Shown here: one piece after another, positions 10,141 to 22,014 of the stretch
How the letters are laid out: every line of letters begins with the position of its first letter
Numbering within the stretch: position 1 is the stretch's first letter
Assembly: GCA_029891385.1 (NCBI GenBank)
Contig: CM057228.1
Span: 31,683,023-31,747,022 of the forward strand
DNA: 64,000 bases
DNA from: Erythroxylum novogranatense
Taxonomy: Eukaryota; Streptophyta; Magnoliopsida; Malpighiales; Erythroxylaceae
Direction: 5' to 3'
Notes under the pieces: model-generated
The model's input: the letters and a program-made list of their open reading frames with translations, nothing else
Database searches by the model: none
What the model was told of the DNA's origin: nothing
Translations under genes and position numbers: made by a program

Positions 10141-11935
10141 GACAGCTGTATGCCAAATTCAGTAAGTGAATTTTGGTGGATCGAGTGATCTTTTGGGGCA
10201 CATAGTGATTGGAGAGGTATCTGAGTTGATCCTAGTAAGATTGAGCGATCTTTGCAGTGGGAGGCTCTAGGAATGTGTCGAGATTCGGAGTTTCCTAGGA
10301 TTAGCGGGTTACTACCGAGGTTTGTCGAGGGTTTTAATTGATCTCACCCCTCGACAAAGCTTTGAGGAAAAATGTACCGTTCTAATGGTGAGGAGTGTCG
10401 GAAGAGCTTTGAGGAGCTCGAACATCGGTTGACTCTCGCACGGTGTTAGCTATTCCATTCGGACGGGAGGATTTGAGGTTCTGATGATGCATTGCATCGA
10501 GGATGGGTTGTGTTACGATGCGGCATGGGAGAGTGATTGCATATGCTTGAGGCAGTTGAGAGCTCATGAGGTAAACTATCCGATCATGATTTGGAGATAG
10601 CTGCGATAGTTTTGCCCTCAAGATTTGGAGACATTATCGTATGGTGAGACATTCCGGATCTTTCTTGATCATAAGAGTCGAGGTATTCTTGAGCCAAAGA
10701 GAGTTGAATTTGAGACAGAGGAGATGGCTTGAGTTGTTGAAGGACTATGATTGTACTATTGAATATCCCCTGGGAAAGCCAATGTAGTGGCAGATGCTCT
10801 GAGTCGGAGGTCGCATATGAGTCTGCTCGGATCTGGGCATTGAGTTACCTAATTTGATTGATTGAGAGCCTTGAATGTACAGTTGAATCTGGGCGCGGGA
10901 TGGAGTGTTATTAGCTACTTTGAAGTTGAGACCGATGCTCTTGGGCGGGATCGGAGAGTTCAGGACAAGGATCCTGTTATAGTGAGACTGATTGAGAAAG
11001 TAAAAGCTGATTTGAGTTCTGAGTTTGAGTTGAGAGATGAGACCTTATGGTTGGGACAGAGGCTCTCTGTACCTGATGTGGATAATTTGAGATGAGAGAT
11101 ATTGGAGGAGGCTCATATGGCCGCATATGCTATACATTCTGGTACTACTAAGATGTATAACACTCTTAAGCAACATTTCTGGTGGCCTGGCATGAAAAAG
11201 CAGGTAGCGGAGTATGTTTTGAGATGTATGACGTGCCCGGCGAGTTAAGGTGAGCACCAAGCTCCAAGATGGAAAGCTTCATTCGTTGCCTATTCGAGTG
11301 AAAATGAGCAATTACCATGGATTTCATTATGGGATTGCCTAGGACGTCGAGGCAGCATGATGCTATCTGGGTCATAGTGGATCGGTTGACTAAATCGGCC
11401 CATTTCACGCGATGAGGAGAACAATACTATGGATCAGTTGGCCCGAAGTATGTGGTGAGATAGTGAGGCTGACGAGGTCCCATGTCGATAGTGTCGACGA
11501 GGATCCCAGTTTACTTGAGGTTTTGGCGAGTTTGCGATGCTGCTATGGGTACTAGGCTGAATTTGATCTGACATTTCATCCTCGAACGGATGGGTAGAGT
11601 GAAAGGGCGATTAAGGCATGGAAGATATGCTTGGGCTTGTGTATTGGAGTTTAGAGGAGCATGAGATCGATATATAGCTCGATTGAGTTTGCATATAACA
11701 ACCATTATCACGATAGTATCGGGATGGCACCTTATGAGGCATTGTATGGGCGTAGTGTAGATCACCGTTGTATTGGGATGAAGAGGGTGTCGGGATGATT
11801 GAGGTCGAGTTGATTCGAGGACACCGTGGATAAGGTGAAAGCGATTGAGGCCGAATTAAAGCGGCTCAAGACAGACAGAAGAGCTATATGGATCAGCATA
11901 GGAGGGACATTGAGTACAATGTGGGCGACAGAGTG
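10141..11935 (+). pseudogene. Gypsy-1 RNase H and integrase, truncated
   Basis: Heavily frameshifted. RNase H traces run from about 10400 to 10830 (a damaged [11 protein letters not shown] segment, then YDCTIEY and VVADALSRR equivalents). The integrase zinc domain is at about 11095-11250 (EEAHMAAYAIHSG...YNTLKQHFWWPGM...RCMTC). The catalytic core begins near 11315 ([19 protein letters not shown]). Sequence then matches gypsy-2 loosely up to GTGGGCGACAGAGTGT, where it jumps into LTR sequence at about 11936. The last part of integrase, any chromodomain and the polypurine tract are missing. Confidence 0.85.
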
Positions 11936-13321
11936 TCAATAATGATTTTTCAATTTTGGAGAATTTTAGGAAATTTTCTAGAATTTTTCGGGGTTAAATT
12001 CCGGACTAGAAAAAATACCGAGTGACAGACCAATGGGTCAAGGGTAGTAGAAATTATGGATATGTGGCTATAGGGGTATTGGACAAGTGTTAGTTGTTGG
12101 AATTTATTAATTGATGAAGAGTTAGTGAAGGCTTGACACATGACATGATATTAGCCATGTATTTATTTAAGTTGTCTTCTTTAAGCTTAGTCAGTTTCAC
12201 ACACTCACGACGCTCTCTCATATTGGAAGCTTTTGGTGATTTTTTTTCTTCCATTTTCGTGGCTTCTCTTCTTCCCTTTCTTGGTGAGCTTTGATCACTT
12301 TAGTTCCTTTGTTGTTGAACATCCTACACCTTTTCCACCTTGTTCTTCTTTCCATCAAAGAAGTTGTTCTCTTTCCAACCCTAGAGATGGTGGTCTACGT
12401 GGGTGGTGGAGCAAGCTAGGTCTTGGAGTTTTCCTTGAAGAATTTGGAGATTTAGTGACTTAATTAGGTAAGTTTCATGTTGCTTGTTATATGTATGGTT
12501 ATTTGAAGCTAGCATGATGAGAAGGTGAGGATTGGGTGTTAATGGAGTATGTGTTTATTAATAGTTGGTCATACTTGTGTTTTGAGTGTATATGTTGAGC
12601 CTAAGTGAATGTATGAATGATCTAGTAACTTATTTCTTTTTCATTAGGATGCTTATGCATGTGGAATTGGTATTAGAAGTGATAGGAGTTAAGTTGAAGA
12701 TGAAAGCTAGAAAATGGATATTGAACCTATTGCAATGTTTTGATCATAACTCATTGTGTAGGTAAGCAAATGGGTTGCGGTTTGTGCCCAATTAAACTTG
12801 AGCTTGTTGGCTACAATTTTGTGTGAAATAGGTGTTGTTAAATTGTAACTCTAAAAGGTCGAATTTTTTCATGGAACGTTACTTCTGATGGCTGGAATGA
12901 ATAGTAACCGAACCACATAACCTAAAGTTTTGCTGATTTTTCTAGATTAATGTACAAGGAATTGATGAGAATGGTCTTCATGAAAGTTGAAGCATATTAA
13001 TTTAGCTTTCCATTCCCACTGATTTCGCTATTTTTTGAGATGTAGATTGGGAGTTATGAACTGTTTACTCTTGACTGGTTTTGAGCATTTTTGTGGAAAC
13101 CTAGACTAAGTGTGGATTTGGTGCACATTCTGATTAGTAGCAATTTTAGCGATTTCTTTGGATTGAATTAGCTTGAGTGATCTTCTGAAGAGTTTTAGAG
13201 GAAACATTTATCTTGAAAATGGTATATAGAATGTAATTTTTGGAGATCAGATTAGGGAGTTATGCCCTGTGGAAGTTGGCATGTTGGAGAAAGTTTTCCA
13301 GATTTGTTATGGGAGCAATGT

Positions 13322-13405
13322 AAGTCGACTTGTACCTTGATGAAATCGACTTATTCATATCTGATGAGAGTAAGTCGACTTGTATTCTCAGATAAGTCGA
13401 CTTGT
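13322..13405 (+). repeat. AAGTCGACTTGT palindrome cluster in gypsy-1 LTR
   Basis: Three exact copies of AAGTCGACTTGT (13322, 13372, 13394) and one variant (AAATCGACTTA, 13343), irregularly spaced. The core AAGTCGACTT is a perfect palindrome. The same motif forms clusters in the copia-B leader and the copia-C LTR. Confidence 0.93.
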
Positions 13406-14332
13406 ATTGACCTTTTTCCATTCTTTTGCTTATAACTTGTCCGTCCGATGTCCGATTGACCTGATTCTTGAGGCATCGGATTCGTGAGACATTGAATTTC
13501 ATTTCATGGGAAATTGGGAATTTTTAGACGGAAAATTGATGTGGGACCGAGTAATAGTTATGTGACCACTGTTTTATTTATTTTTTGACCGATTGAGGAC
13601 CGAATTGAGTAATTTCGGTGCCGTTAGATTTCTAATTTTTAGACGGATTTTTATGATAGAAAAAAAAGAGATTAGGGTCGGGAATTCATGAACATGCATA
13701 TTTCACCTACATGTGCATCAGTACTAGTTCGAATTAAATATTTAGTGACTTGTACCTTCTCTGATTCTTATAGAGGCCCAAGTGGAGCGTCGTTCGAATC
13801 GACGGGCAAAAACTTCCAGTATTAGCTCGAGTAATAGGTGAGTAACCTGGGTGGTTACCTCGATCTCGTGTTCTTGTGACTTATTTGCCCTACGGGGATT
13901 ACTTGGATTACGTGTTATTGACTGTAAATTACTACTCATTGGGAATTCTAGACTGTTATGTAACTGTTCAATTGAACATGTGCACTCATGCACAGATGCA
14001 TAAACTGATAAAGAATAAATGTGAACCGAGTAAATCGATATCGTCTGCGAGCCTAGAGCTCAAAGGGAGATAATTCTCCCTAGACGCGTCTACTGACTAC
14101 TGAACACTGCTAAAGCACTCGGTCACAATACTGTAATAAACTCGAAAAGAGTCACATGTGCATTGCATACTGGACTGAATAATTGACATGGTACTTGTTG
14201 TATGTATCTTTGTAATATGATTATAATCGTTTTACATTTCTGGTAGTGTTGTATGCCTATTCTTGTGATTGTATTAGCATTGTAATTGTATGATTCTTGG
14301 ATGCATCTTGTATCATGCTTATGTGATGCATG

Positions 14333-14397
14333 AATTGGGAGAACCATCGATGATGGTTTCTCATTGAGTTATAAACTCATCCAAAATTGCAATCTAT
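14333..14397 (+). ncRNA. Candidate structured RNA motif in gypsy-1 3' LTR
   Basis: The ACCATC-GAT-GATGGT hairpin is followed by TGAGTT-ATA-AACTCA, a perfect 6-bp stem. Compared with the 5' LTR copy the loop has changed while the stem is kept. Confidence 0.5.
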
Positions 14398-14797
14398 TTT
14401 CGGGCTTAAGTGTGAGCAGATAGCTCCTCGGGAATTTGTAGGCCGTGTCTTTGTGGATTGGCGAGAGAGGCAATGGCTCAAAAGTCGGTCAGCTGGGCTT
14501 TCTTTTGGAGACTTATAGTTAGATATGTTCTTTGTACATTACTGTATGGTACGTAGTGTACGGTGTTTTGGAACATGAACAGACTGAAAATACTGACAGT
14601 TTGTAAATTTCTGAATTTTGAGTGAATGAAATGAAATCCAGTTTGGTTTTAAAAAGTTGTCAATTTCTTCGTACTGCTTTATGATTGTGATGTCATGAGG
14701 AGTTTAGTGGTAGTTGTCAGTAGTGGTCTCTTATCGTAGGATATGTACGGAATGACCTACGGGTATTCCGGTGGGTACTCTATGGTAAGGCGCTACA

Positions 14798-15750
14798 CAT
14801 ACACTCCAATTGCTACATATTGATTCAGCGATGAGAAATAGCTACTGTGACTTGCTTTTTACTAGCCCAAGATATCAAAGATGAACCTAAAATGACATAA
14901 TCCACTAGTACTTTTCTATCAATTCTACAGCCGCCATGATCAAGCATCACTATAAGCATACAAATCAAAGGATTCCTGTTTGGGATACCATAAACCATGA
15001 TTGACAGTTCTACTCAAGTATCTAAATATTCTTTTACAAGCACTCAAATGAGAAATATTGGGGCAAGATTGAAATCTAGCACAAGACATGTGGCAAACAT
15101 GATGTCGAGTCTAAAGCGATTAAATACAAAGAGAGCCGATCATACCTCTATAGAGTTTTGATCGACATCTTCTTCATGTTCATGTTTTTCCAAGACCAGA
15201 TTTGTTGCCATTGGTGTTGCTGCCACTTTGCATCCATCCATTTTAAACTTCTTAATAAGTTCCTTGGTATACGTCGATTGGTGGATGAAAATGCCATTTT
15301 GTTGTTGCTTGATTTGCAATCCAAGAAAGAACTTGAGTTCCCCCATCATGCTCATTTCAAATTCGCCTTGCATTAAATCACTAAATTCTTTACACAAAAA
15401 TTCATTAGTAGCACCAAACACAATATCATCAACATAAATTTGACAAATAAGCATATCCTTGTCAACATGTTTAATGAATAAAGTATTATCGATCTTACCA
15501 CGAACATACCCATGTTGAGTTAGAAAAGTACTTAACCTTTCATACCATGATCTAGGTGCTTGCTTCAATCCATAGAGTGCCTTCTTGAGTTTGTAGACAT
15601 AATCCGGATGCTCATGATCTTCAAATCTCGACGGTTGTTTGACATAGACTTCCTCTTGAATATACCCATTGAGAAATGCGCTCTTGACGTCCATTTGATT
15701 TAATTTGATCCTTTTATGAGGCCTTAAAGCACATAGTAGCCTTATTGCCT
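14798..15750 (-). pseudogene. Copia-C reverse transcriptase and partial RNase H
   Basis: The open part 15140-15694 reads MDVKSAFLNGYIQEEVYVKQ, YGLKQAPRSWYERL, the catalytic QIYVDDIVFG and GELKFFLGLQIKQ, all intact. A single missing G near 15750 shifts the frame between the RT N-terminus (ending PVARL) and this part. RNase H follows at 14798-15139 in changing frames (RPDIMFATCLCAR-like, then ASKKQVTVAIS near 14870). It stops at the gypsy-1 junction. Confidence 0.93.
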
Positions 15751-17530
15751 CAATCGAGCCACAGGAGCATATGTCTCATTGTAATCAAGACCTTCTTCTT
15801 GATAAAATCCTTGAGCCACTAACCTTGATTTATTTTTAATCGCTTCACCATTCTCATCATATTTAATCCGATTTACCCACTTGACTCCAATAATAGTCTT
15901 GTCCTTTGGTGGAGCCACCAAATCCCATACATCATTACGCTTGAATTGATTTAGCTCTTCTTGCATGGCTAATAACCAGTTTTCATCTTTAAGAGCTTCT
16001 TCTATATTCTTGGGTTCTACTAAAGAGATGAAGGCTGAATTGCTCATATTCTCATAGACATTTCTCCTGGTTCTCACACCATCATTTAAATCACCAATGA
16101 CTTGCTCCATAGGATGGTTCTTTGCTTTTGCCCATGACTTAATGTCGGGTACATGATTTTCTTCATCTAAACTCAGTTCCTCAATCTTAGATTCAATTTC
16201 TTCAACTTTATTACCTGAACTTCCTGCATCATCATCAAAACAAACCTTTCTCGGGGGTGAAATCATATCATCAAATTTAACATGAATACTTTCTTCAACA
16301 CATTTAGTCCTATTATTATAAACTTTAAAAGCCTTACTAGATTGAGAATAACCAATAAACACACCAACATTAGATTTTGAATCAAATTTCCCTAAATTGT
16401 TCTTTCCATTATTATGAATAAAAACTTTACAACTAAAAGGATGAAAATAAGAAATGTTGGGTTTCTTACCTTTCCAAAGCTCGTATGGTATCTTATTTTT
16501 GTCTCTTCGTAAATGCACCCTATTGATGACATAGCACGTTGTATTGACTGCTTCCGCACAAAATGTTTTAGGAAGACTGTACTCATTTAACATAATCCTG
16601 CTCATTTCTTCAAGAGAGCGATTCTTCCTTTCTACTACACCATTTTGTTGTGGAGTTCTTGGTGTCGAGAAATTGTGTTCCATTCCGTATTTGTCACAAA
16701 GACTTTCCAATGGTTCACATTCAAATTCACCTCCATGATCGGTTCTAATTGTAACAATTGACAAATTTTTCTCATTTTGAACCAATCTACACCACTTGGT
16801 AAATTCGTTAAAAGCATCACTTTTATTAGCAAGAAATCTCACCAAAGTAAATCTAGAAAAGTCATCCACAATCACAAGGACAAATAATTTACCACTAAGA
16901 CTAGCATGTCTAGATGGCCCAATTAAATCCATATGAACATGTTCAATAATTCTAGATGTGCAAATTTCTTTCTTTGGTTTGAAAGATTCTCTAACATGTT
17001 TGCCTTTTAAACACGATTCACACAAGTGATCTTTAACAAATTTGATTTTAGGCAATCCTCTCACTATGTCATTTTTCGAAAACTTAGAAATTAGAGGCAA
17101 AGGAGCATGTCCTAATTTTCTATGCCATAAAAATGCATTTTTTTCTAATGTCACCAAACACTTTTCATTAAACGAACTATCATCATGTAAATCAACAATG
17201 TATGTATTTCCATGTCTTAAACCAATGAAAGCTACATGACCATCCTTCTTAACCATGCAATGTGATGATTCAAAACTTACATTAAAATTCATATCACAAA
17301 GTTGAGAGACACTTAACAAATTATGTTTCAACCCATCAACAAGCAAAACATTGTCAATGGTTGGCAAAGGTTCCTTACCCACTTTACCAATTCCAATGAC
17401 CTTTCCTTTGTTGTTGTCTCCAAAAGTGACATAACCTTGATTCTTTGGTTTGATTTTCGCAAAAAGGTTCTTGTCTCCACTCATGTGTCTTGAACATCCG
17501 CTATCGATGTACCAAGTGCTTGACGGCCTT
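15742..17530 (-). pseudogene. Copia-C protease and integrase (nearly intact)
   Basis: The protease begins STWYIDSGCSRHM at about 17510, with the D-S-G active site intact, then VLLVDGLKHNLLSVSQLCD. The pre-integrase zinc region is LWHRKLGHAP...CESCLKGK. The integrase core has all three catalytic acids: HMDLIGPSRH, TIRTDHGGEFE and PQQNGVVERKNRS. The C-terminal part contains YELWKGKKPNISYFH and VFIGYSQSSKAF and runs into the RT N-terminus (VWDLVAPPKDK, VARL). More than 580 codons are open, the best preserved copia pol here. One frame step at about 17531 separates it from gag, and one at 15750 separates it from the rest of RT. Confidence 0.95.
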
Positions 17531-18892
17531 TCATCCCTTGCTTGTACCTACAATATCAACGTTCTTTCTTCTTATAGGTACCCAAGCCATTTTGGGTCCA
17601 TTTTGGTTAGCCATATAAACCACATTAGGTGGTGTTGTGCCTTTAATTACCCAAATTTTCTTAACCTTAACACATCTTCTAGTACTCTTGCAAGCAATTT
17701 CTATATGACCATCTTTCAAGCATCTAGCACATTGAGCGATTTTTTCATCCTTAGTAAATTTAGAAATTAACGAACAATCTCTATCAAAAGGATCATATCC
17801 TAATCCATGTTTAGAAATTGAGTATCTTTGCAACAATAACAATTTTTCAAAATTTTCGTTTCCATTCACAAATTTTCCAACCACATACGAAAATTCTTTT
17901 CTAAGTCTATCAAGCTCACAAAAAAGTTTTTCCTTTTCAATAAGGCATGCAGAATGATCTTCCTTTGGACTATCTAAATCATCAATTGTTTCATGTAAGG
18001 TACTGTTTTCAGCAAGCAATTCTCGTATTTTCTTTCTTAATTTTTTGTTAATCTCAATAGCTTCTTCAAAATCAGCTTGTAAGGTACCAAAAGAATCTCT
18101 TAGATCTTGGTCATTGAAAGTTACCTCATTTTCATCATCACTTGATGAACTTTTTGCCATAAGTGCCAAGTTGTTTTCATCATCGCTTTGGTATGCTTCC
18201 TCATCATCACTCCAAGTTGCTACCAGGCTAGTTTTTCTTTTTCCTTTGTCGTATTTGTCATTTTTCTGGAAGTTTGATGTGGAGGATGAGCTTTTGCATT
18301 CTCTTGCGAGATGTCCCCGTTTTTCACATCTCCAACATTCTTCATTTCCTTTCTTTTCGTCATAGCACTTGGATTTTCTTTCAAATGCAAATATTTTCTT
18401 TTCTCCATTTCTTCCACTATTTAATTCCTTCCTACGATTTCTGAGAAGTCCTTTGAATTTTCTCAAATTTCTAGCGTACATTGCTATCTCCTCGTCTTCC
18501 TCCTCTTCATCTATTTCTTCATGACTTTCATCAACAGAAGAAGTATTAGCTTTTAAAGCAATAGATTTTTGTGGCTTACCTCTACCTCCTCTGGATTTGA
18601 GATAAATCTCATAGTTGATAAGTGATCCCACCAAGGCGTTGAATTCCAGGTGATTGAGACCCTTGGACTCCATAATGGCGGCGACTTGTGAGTCCCATTC
18701 CTTTGGTAGTGAGCGAAGAATTTTTTTTACCTTCTCGCTGTCCGTCATATGCTTTCCAAGGTTGCCTAATACATTTATGATCTCTGTAAAACGATCAAGC
18801 ATAGTAGAAATAGACTCACCTTCTTTCATGACAAACATTTCATAGTCATGAAGTAGTATGTTGATCTTTGTCTCTCAGACTTGGTCGGTTCC
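17531..18892 (-). pseudogene. Copia-C gag, main part
   Basis: Continuation of the Gag begun at 41795. It contains the UBN2-type Gag core (SLPKEWDSQVAAIMES), an acidic stretch, zinc knuckle CWRCEKRGHLARECK near 18310, a predicted coiled-coil rich in Lys, Glu and Leu, and a second knuckle CARCLKDGHIEIACK near 17710. Open from 18838 to 17531. One in-frame TGA lies at 18875-18877, where Arg CGA is likely, close to the gypsy-2 insertion site. The C-terminus ends in a stop one frame away from the protease, consistent with a small indel. Confidence 0.93.
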
Positions 18893-19433
18893 TTCATTGT
18901 AATATCCCGTTACCGATGCGATGAGCATATTGGCACGGGTAGTGTCGTGATTGCATATTTAGTGATCGAGTGTTTTGTGGCCTTTGAGATAGATCATTTT
19001 GCACATGCATATACATAGTGACATGCATTCATGATTGTTTCAGCATTTAAATTGTGATTATGAGTTGAATTGTGAATTTTGAGATAATTGAGTTAGATTT
19101 GATTTTAGTGAAATTAGGGATAATTTGAGTAGAATAGTAGAATTAGAGTGAGAATTGAATTTTAAAGAATTGGAAATTGAAAATTGAGTATGAGATCGAG
19201 TGTTTTATATTTTTGAGGAATTATGAGAATTTCTCTGGAATTTTTAGAGTTATGTGTTCGGACCGGGAAAATGACTTAGAGACTGATGATTGTGATTCCG
19301 GTTTCGAAAGTGAGTGGTAAATGGCTTGGAAAATTTAGATTTGTGAGTTTAAGAGTTATTGTGAAGTGCCATTGAAATTTAGAGACTGAGATTGAATGAA
19401 TTTGAGGGCTGTGATTTATAGGTTTAAATCAGC

Positions 19434-19445
19434 TATATATATATA
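19434..19445 (+). promoter_or_regulatory. TATA box of gypsy-2 5' LTR
   Basis: TATATATATATA at this position is kept in the 3' LTR at 29750-29761. A pyrimidine-rich leader (CTTCTTCTTCTTCTC) lies about 45 nt downstream, as expected around a plant start site. Confidence 0.55.
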
Positions 19446-19825
19446 GACCTTATGTTTGAAAGAGGAAGACATTTTTCTCCTAGGGCACGAAACTTCTTCT
19501 TCTTCTCGTGGGTATCGTTGATCTTGCTTTCCTTGGAGAGTTTGCTTGTTTCCTTTCTCCTTGTGGTTGGAGAGTTGTTAGAAGCCTGGAGTTGTGTTGG
19601 TTGGCTTAGATTGAGGAGTTTATCGTGAGTGAGAGAGCTTGAGAAGTTTTCGGAGATTCTAGGGTTACCGTGCGATTCCGTGATTTGGTAAGTTTATTGT
19701 GTTTTAATGTTGTATTTATGGCATTTATGGCATTTAATGTGTTAGCTGGGGTAGTTGAATGTGTTTTATGAAGGTTTTAAGAGTATTAATGGCAGAAATG
19801 ACGATCGGAGAAGATGATTGGGTAG

Positions 19826-20000
19826 CACGTTGCGACGTCTGTAATGGGGCCATGCCGCGGCGAGAAAAGGCGTGTTCGCCGCGGCGAGCCGCTTGAGACA
19901 TCGCGGCGAGCAAGCAATTTAGACGCCGCGACGAGTGATTGCTAGGCGCCGTGGCGAGGCGCAGAAGAGTTGTTCGTCGCGACGAAAGTTCCGACGCTTG
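19826..20000 (+). repeat. GC-rich palindrome cluster in gypsy-2 5' LTR
   Basis: A GC-rich stretch in AT-rich DNA made of variants of CGCCGCGGCG, CGTCGCGACG and GCCGCGACG, spaced 10-30 nt. The 3' LTR copy lies at about 39620-39775, more decayed and shortened. Gypsy-3 has the same motif family at the corresponding place. Confidence 0.85.
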
Positions 20001-21770
20001 TGATGGCGTCCTTTGTCTTGCCATGCGAGAACATGGGTCTCGGCGAGGACATAAATTTTAGAGAAATTGAATTGGTTTTAGGGTATATCTTTTAGTGTAG
20101 ACCTCCAATTGGGGTAATGCAGGTTGTTATGATCTAGAAAAGAGGTCTTTGAGTGAGGTAAATTATAAGAGTTCGAAATTAAATTAGCGAGTTCTCAATC
20201 ATAGAAAAAGAGCTGATTCTGGTTCCTTAAGTGACCTAAGAGTTATGTATTATCAATTGGAGTATAATTAGAGTTTAAATGAGAGATTTGTGAAATTTAT
20301 GGATGTTATTGACCTAGTGAGTAGTGAATTTTGGTTGTGAATCGAGAGATAGCGGAATGGGACTAAAGAGCTAGAAAATCATGATCATGCATCATATAAT
20401 TTTAAATGTGAGACATGTGCATTAGTGAATCTTACTGATTGAGCATATAGTGATGAGAATGCGTTTGTATTGTTATAGAGGCGCCTTTGGATTGTCAGGC
20501 CACGGACATTGCTGGTACTTCCAGGCAGTAGCTCGGAAGTTACAGGTGAGTAACCTAGTTGGTTCCTCGATCTTTGTGTGATAATCTGTACTGTGAATGT
20601 GTGAATTAATTGTCAATGTGAGTGATACAAATGTGCTTCAAATATGAGTAAGTATTCTGATTTTGAGTGATTGTACTGAATGTGTTGCTAATGTGAATAC
20701 TTGTGATTATGAATCAGTGTATAGTATTACGAGTAAGTGTTCTGATCGTGACAAGTGAGTGAAGTGATAATATATGTGTTAGTGAATGTGCAAGTATTAG
20801 TGCATGCTAGGCGTGATTATAAAGGTAATTAAGCAGTTGTATTTGAAGCATTCAATGTATGCGAGCTTTAAGCTCGAATACCAGTGAATAGGCCTAAGGC
20901 CAAAAAGGAAAATAGTGCATACCCAGAGGGCTCGCCTATCCCTAAAGTGAGTGGGTAGTAGTGCATACCCAGAGGGCTCTCCTACTTGTCGAAATTGTGA
21001 TCTTTGTGAAAAGTGCCCTAATCGGGAAAGTGTTAACGCTCAGTCACAACAATGACATAAAATGAGAAATTGCATACATTATGCATTTGACTACGTAGTG
21101 AAATTGAGAATGGGTGTGATGTATGAAAATTGCGAAGTGATATGTTTGAGTTATGTTATCGTATAAATATGTCGAGCCTCGACCCGGAGACCGGACCCCA
21201 ACTGTTGGATCCCGTTACCGGAGTCCAACTCTTGAACCGTAAAACATGACGTTTGATCATCTTGCCTTGTAGTGTTCATTTCATTTAACCCTAATTTCAA
21301 ATTGATTTCTCTTGTAAATCATAACCTTATGAATCTTGTTTTATTTAAGACAAGAATCGCTTCAATCGGATGTTATATAACTCAAGATACACACAAAAAA
21401 CCAAAAAGAGTTCATACCCAAAGCATGCGCTCTTAATTGACCTCTCACTTGCTTTAATGCAAACCTCCTCAATTAACTCCAAATGATACCAAATTTTATG
21501 TAGTGAAAGATATATGTCTTATAAATCTAATGGTTCAAACCTCACCTCAATTGGAGGTCGAATGAGTGTTTTATGTCCAAAAGAATAGACTATGCTCACT
21601 CCCAAAATCAAATTGAACATCTTTTTGCGAAAATGCCATAACTTTCACTATCGATGTCGGAATGACTTCGTTCTTGGACGGTTAGAAAATAGACATCTAG
21701 GGCTACAACTTTTTTGAAGACCAAAATTTGAAATTCTATCATTATCGGGTTACATGGACCGTGAGAAAAT

Positions 21771-22014
21771 CACACAGTCTGTGTGAAAATTCACACAGGC
21801 TGTGTAATTTTCTGCTACTGCATCTCCATGCACCATGGATTTACACAGTCTGTGTGAAAATTCACACAGGCTGTGTAACCCACTGCCACTGCCGTCTCCC
21901 TACACCAGAAATTTAACAGTCTGTGTGAAAATTCACACAGTACATGTAACCTTATCGCTGCGTCTCTACACGAGAAAATTACACGATGCATGTGAAAATT
22001 CACACAGTGTGTAA
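21771..22014 (-). repeat. Tandem CACACAG/CTGTGTG repeats in the solo LTR
   Basis: About 3.5 units of roughly 70 bp, each holding CACACAGTCTGTGTG-like palindromes and GTGTGAAAATTCACAC, starting near 21771, 21842, 21913 and 21980. Later units are more degraded. The position corresponds to the palindrome clusters of the other gypsy LTRs. Confidence 0.9.

Larger units (their letters stand above)
1..14797 (+). mobile_element. Gypsy-1: Ty3/gypsy LTR retrotransposon, degenerate, left end outside window
   Basis: The order partial 5' LTR, primer site, gag, protease, reverse transcriptase, RNase H, integrase, 3' LTR is readable on the plus strand, which is the Ty3/gypsy order. The element is interrupted at 2607-9909 by copia-A. 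It ends at 14797 with ...CTACA, immediately followed by RNase H sequence of copia-C, so it is itself an insertion in copia-C. The target duplication should be CATAC (14798-14802), but the left partner is outside the window. Many frameshifts and stops make it non-coding. The integrase C-terminus, the chromodomain if it had one, and the start of the 3' LTR are deleted at about 11936. Confidence 0.93.
11936..14797 (+). repeat. Gypsy-1 3' LTR, 5' end deleted
   Basis: About 2.86 kb. The last 480 bp match the LTR at 1-484. The start lacks the expected TGTAAC and fuses directly to integrase sequence, so an unknown length of U3 is deleted. It contains a palindrome cluster (13322-13405), the block TCCGATTGACCTGATTC shared with RLG-4, and the conserved fold at 14333-14397. 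It ends GCGCTACA at 14797. A short open frame at 12233-12463 lies in U3/R and shows no domain. Confidence 0.9.

Noticed and set aside
12233..12463. Possible small protein in the gypsy-1 3' LTR
   Set aside because: It has a hydrophobic start, but the segment lies in U3/R, its 5' LTR counterpart is outside the window, and no relative is seen in the other LTRs.
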